This document shows positions 13,514-15,613 of a stretch of DNA of 15,613 nucleotides, piece after piece. The stretch is from an uncultured Actinomycetes bacterium. Its GTDB lineage: Bacteria > Actinomycetota > CALGFH01. The stretch spans positions 1 to 15,613 of the forward strand of contig CALGFH010000395.1 of the NCBI GenBank assembly GCA_937881255.1, read 5' to 3'. The notes beneath the pieces were generated by a model. It did not search any database and was not told the origin of the DNA. It saw nothing but the letters and a program-made list of their open reading frames with translations. Each line of letters opens with the position of its first letter. The stretch's first letter is position 1. A program made the position numbers and the translations under genes.

Positions 13514-14785
13514 ATGAGTACGCCTGGAGTCTCCCACCCCTCCCCGACGACGGTGGAGGACTTCCGCCGGGTCCTGGACGAGCGGGCCGTGCAGCCGCTG
13601 TTCCAGCCGCTGATCGACCTCGAGAGCCGCCACGTCCTCGGCTACGAGGCCCTGGCCAGAGGCCCGATGGGGTCGGCCCTGGAGTCGCCGGCGGCCCTGT
13701 TCGGGGCCGCCTGGCGGGCCGGCAGGGTGGCCGAGCTGGACTGGGTCTGCCGGGCGGCCGCCTTCACCGAGGCCGTCCGCGGCGGGCTGGTCCCGCCCCT
13801 GACCCTGTTCGTCAACGCCGAGCCGGTGACCCTCGGGGTCGCCTGCCCCGACGATCTGCGGCCGGCCATCGACCTGGCCGAGGGGCGCCTGCGGGTGGTG
13901 GTCGAGGTGACCGAGCGGGCCGTGGCCGGCGACCCGGCCCGGCTGCTGGCCACCGTCGCCCAGGCCCGCAAGGCGGGCTGGGGCGTGGCCCTCGACGACG
14001 TCGGCGCCGCCCCGGCCAGCCTGGCCGTGCTGCCCTTCGTCCGCCCCGACCTGATCAAGCTGGACATGCGCCTGCTCCAGGGCCGGACCACCGCCGAGGC
14101 GGCCCACATCGTCAACACCGTCCGGGCCCAGGCCGAGCGGACCGACGCCGTGGTCATCGCCGAGGGCATCGAGACGATCAAGCACGCCCGGGAGGCGGCG
14201 GCCGCCGGCGCCACCATCGGCCAGGGGTTCCTGTTCGGCCACCCGGCCCCGCTGCCGTCGGAGATGCCCCCGCCGACCGAGGCCATCCCCCTCCGCCAGG
14301 CCCGGCCGGCCACCCCCGACGCCACCCCCTGGGAGGTGGTGGCCTCGGCCCGGGAGTCCCGCCGGGCCACCAAGGAGGTGCTGGCCGAGACCTGCATGCA
14401 GCTGGAGCACCAGGGCCTGGACGCGGCCGAGCCCAACGTCCTGCTGGCCTCCTTCCAGGACGCCGGCCAGTTCACCCCGGCCACCCGGAGCCGCTATGAG
14501 TTCCTGGCCACCCGGGCGGCGTTCACCGGCGCCCTCGGCCACGGCATGCCGGTCACCCCGGTCGCCGGGGTCCGGGGGGCCGACCTGGCCGCCGACGACC
14601 CCCTGCGGGGCGAGTGGGACCTGATCGTGATCGGCCCCCGGTTCGCGGCCGCCCTGGTCGCCTACGACCTCGGCGACGACGGGCCCGAGGACCAGCGCCG
14701 CTACGACGTCGTGGTCACCCACGACCGCGAGCTGGTCATCCGGGCCGCCGAGCCGCTGCTGCGGCGGCTGGTTCCCGAACACTGA
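13514..14785 (+). CDS. EAL-domain cyclic di-GMP phosphodiesterase with C-terminal DICT sensory domain
   Basis: This 423-residue cytoplasmic protein probably hydrolyses c-di-GMP to pGpG. The EAL domain spans about residues 15-260 and keeps the residues needed for metal binding and catalysis: Glu45 (GYEALAR), Asn101 (LFVNAEP), Glu131 (VVEVTE), Asp161-Asp162 (VALDDVG), Lys182 (LIKLD), Glu217 (IAEGIET) and Gln237 (IGQGFLFG). It is therefore predicted active rather than a degenerate c-di-GMP receptor. Residues about 280-420 match the DICT domain, a sensory module found beside EAL, GGDEF and two-component domains, with FLATRAAFTGALGHGM and WDLIVIGPRFAAALVA as recognisable blocks. No GGDEF partner domain or membrane segment is present. 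The ATG at 13514 is the first start that gives a normal N-terminus; the frame extends further upstream, but that part would run through the VOC start. The signal sensed by DICT is unknown. Confidence 0.9.
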   Translation: MSTPGVSHPSPTTVEDFRRVLDERAVQPLFQPLIDLESRHVLGYEALARGPMGSALESPAALFGAAWRAGRVAELDWVCRAAAFTEAVRGGLVPPLTLFVNAEPVTLGVACPDDLRPAIDLAEGRLRVVVEVTERAVAGDPARLLATVAQARKAGWGVALDDVGAAPASLAVLPFVRPDLIKLDMRLLQGRTTAEAAHIVNTVRAQAERTDAVVIAEGIETIKHAREAAAAGATIGQGFLFGHPAPLPSEMPPPTEAIPLRQARPATPDATPWEVVASARESRRATKEVLAETCMQLEHQGLDAAEPNVLLASFQDAGQFTPATRSRYEFLATRAAFTGALGHGMPVTPVAGVRGADLAADDPLRGEWDLIVIGPRFAAALVAYDLGDDGPEDQRRYDVVVTHDRELVIRAAEPLLRRLVPEH

Positions 14786-14798
14786 CCAACGGGGCATT

Positions 14799-14830
14799 GC
14801 CGGAGCTTGGGAAGTATGAGAACCTCCGGC
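14799..14830 (+). promoter_or_regulatory. 7-bp inverted repeat just before the peroxidase start codon
   Basis: GCCGGAG (14799-14805) and CTCCGGC (14824-14830) are perfect inverted repeats with 18 bases between them, and the second arm ends one base before the ATG at 14832. The enclosed TATGAG (14815-14820) could act as a -10. The arrangement could be an operator around a promoter or, if transcribed, a hairpin next to the start codon. No Shine-Dalgarno is evident. Function is inferred only from position. Confidence 0.35.
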
Positions 14831-14831
14831 G

Positions 14832-15613
14832 ATGCCACGGGTCGCGCATGGATCGTCGGCCACGCCGGACCAGCTCCGGCAGGCCCATGAGGCCCTGTCC
14901 GACCGGGCCGCCGAGGTCGACCTGGGGTTCGCGGTCGCGGCCCCGGCGGCGCTGCAGGACTTCGACTTCCTGTTCCCCGAGCTCCAGGACGACGACGCCA
15001 ACCTGCTGCCCCGGTCGGCCACCACCGTCAAGCGCCTGAAGGAGCTCGGCCGGGCGATGGTCGATCCCGGCCCGGCCACCGGCGACGGCAGGGTCCCGGC
15101 CATCTACACCTACTTCGGCCAGTTCGTCGACCACGACATCACCTTCGAGACCAGCTCCTTCACCACCGCCAAGCTGCTCGCCCCAGGGCTGGGCCCGCTG
15201 CCGGTGGCCCAGATCCGCGACGACCTCAAGAACCTGCGCACGGCCAGCCTCGAGCTGGACAGCCTCTACGGCCCGCCGGCCCCGCGCGACCCGGCCAACC
15301 AGAGCAAGATGCTGATCGGCAAGGTCACCAAGCTCAACGGGACCTCGGTGCCGGTCAAGCGGCCGCCGGGCAAGGGCGACGACAACGACCTGCCCCGGGA
15401 GCGGCGCAACGCCGACCCGCTGCGCGACCGGGCGGCCCGCATCGGCGACCCCCGCAACGACGAGAACCTGATCGTCGCCCAGCTCCACCTGGCCTTCCTG
15501 AAGGCCCACAACCGGCTGGTCGACCAGGGCCGGACCTTCGAGGAGGCGCGCCGGCTGGTGCGCCAGCACTACCAGCACATCGTGCTCCAGGACTTCCTCA
15601 AGCGGGTCGCCGA
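14832..15613 (+). CDS. Animal-type haem peroxidase, 3' end beyond the window
   Basis: This is the N-terminal 260 residues of a haem peroxidase of the peroxidase-cyclooxygenase (animal) superfamily, which uses hydrogen peroxide to oxidise halides or organic donors. The window ends inside the gene. The key distal motif is YFGQFVDHDITF with Gln97, Asp100 and His101, matching the Gln/Asp/His of lactoperoxidase, and DPRNDENLIVAQLHLAFLKAHNRL supplies Arg208 and Glu211. Asp100 and Glu211 are the residues that form ester bonds to haem in mammalian members, so covalent haem is possible. The proximal His lies beyond the window. No signal peptide is visible at the chosen start, so a cytoplasmic or non-classically exported protein is suggested. 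ATG 14832 is the only upstream start in this frame after the EAL stop; it lacks a Shine-Dalgarno and may be leaderless. Confidence 0.88.
   Translation, partial: MPRVAHGSSATPDQLRQAHEALSDRAAEVDLGFAVAAPAALQDFDFLFPELQDDDANLLPRSATTVKRLKELGRAMVDPGPATGDGRVPAIYTYFGQFVDHDITFETSSFTTAKLLAPGLGPLPVAQIRDDLKNLRTASLELDSLYGPPAPRDPANQSKMLIGKVTKLNGTSVPVKRPPGKGDDNDLPRERRNADPLRDRAARIGDPRNDENLIVAQLHLAFLKAHNRLVDQGRTFEEARRLVRQHYQHIVLQDFLKRVA

Noticed and set aside
14816..14818. ATG at 14816 as the peroxidase start
   Set aside because: It is out of frame with the peroxidase motifs. The in-frame start is ATG 14832.
10316..15103. A 1,595-codon open frame on the minus strand opposite the beta-galactosidase, cyclase, EAL and peroxidase genes
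   Set aside because: It crosses several well-supported genes and translates to low-complexity Gly/Pro/Arg/His/Gln-rich sequence. It shares frame with the real VOC gene only by chance. Stop codons are simply rare in very GC-rich DNA.
1..15613. Mobile elements, CRISPR arrays, tRNA or rRNA genes, phage or anti-phage systems
   Set aside because: Nearly the whole window is filled by metabolic and signalling genes with uniform base use. The gaps are too short, and I saw no transposase, integrase, repeat-spacer pattern or tRNA-like fold.

Overview
The window looks like a chromosomal piece of a very high-GC actinobacterium, probably an uncultured soil or environmental lineage. This rests on GC-saturated third codon positions throughout, GTG/TTG starts, a twin-arginine lipoprotein sugar-binding protein, and families common in Actinomycetota: CFP30B-like VOC proteins, EAL-DICT proteins and membrane class III cyclases. 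The assignment is an inference from sequence style. Base and codon use is uniform, and I see no tRNA, rRNA, CRISPR array, IS element or phage gene. About 97% is coding. No stretch over 300 bases lacks a gene.

Region 1 (1-2249, + strand) holds two oxidoreductases: the 3' part of a short-chain dehydrogenase and a berberine-bridge-type FAD oxidoreductase that starts at a TTG behind a strong ribosome site.

Region 2 (about 2277-11503, + strand) is the core. It is a sugar-utilisation operon of a DeoR-type regulator, a Tat-exported lipoprotein sugar-binding protein, two ABC permeases, a GH36 alpha-galactosidase and a GH2 (LacZ-type) beta-galactosidase. The last four genes are joined by 4-base stop/start overlaps. 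The likely job is import of alpha- and/or beta-linked galactosides and their hydrolysis in the cytoplasm. The ABC ATPase is missing, so it is probably supplied from elsewhere. A pair of inverted 11-bp sites flanks a TTGACA element in front of the regulator and is a good operator candidate.

Region 3 (11525-14785) carries signalling genes. A membrane class III adenylyl cyclase, whose N-terminus resembles that of actinobacterial histidine kinases, converges with a two-domain VOC protein. Divergent from the VOC gene is an EAL-DICT protein with a complete set of c-di-GMP phosphodiesterase residues. The cyclase appears to be leaderless.

Region 4 (14832 to the end) is the 5' part of an animal-type haem peroxidase, with the residues for distal haem chemistry and for ester-linked haem.

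I found no convincing wholly new system. The best leads are the 36-bp in-frame tandem duplication in the second permease, the operator pair, the cyclase with a kinase-like sensor region, and the bacterial animal-type peroxidase with an inverted repeat at its start.
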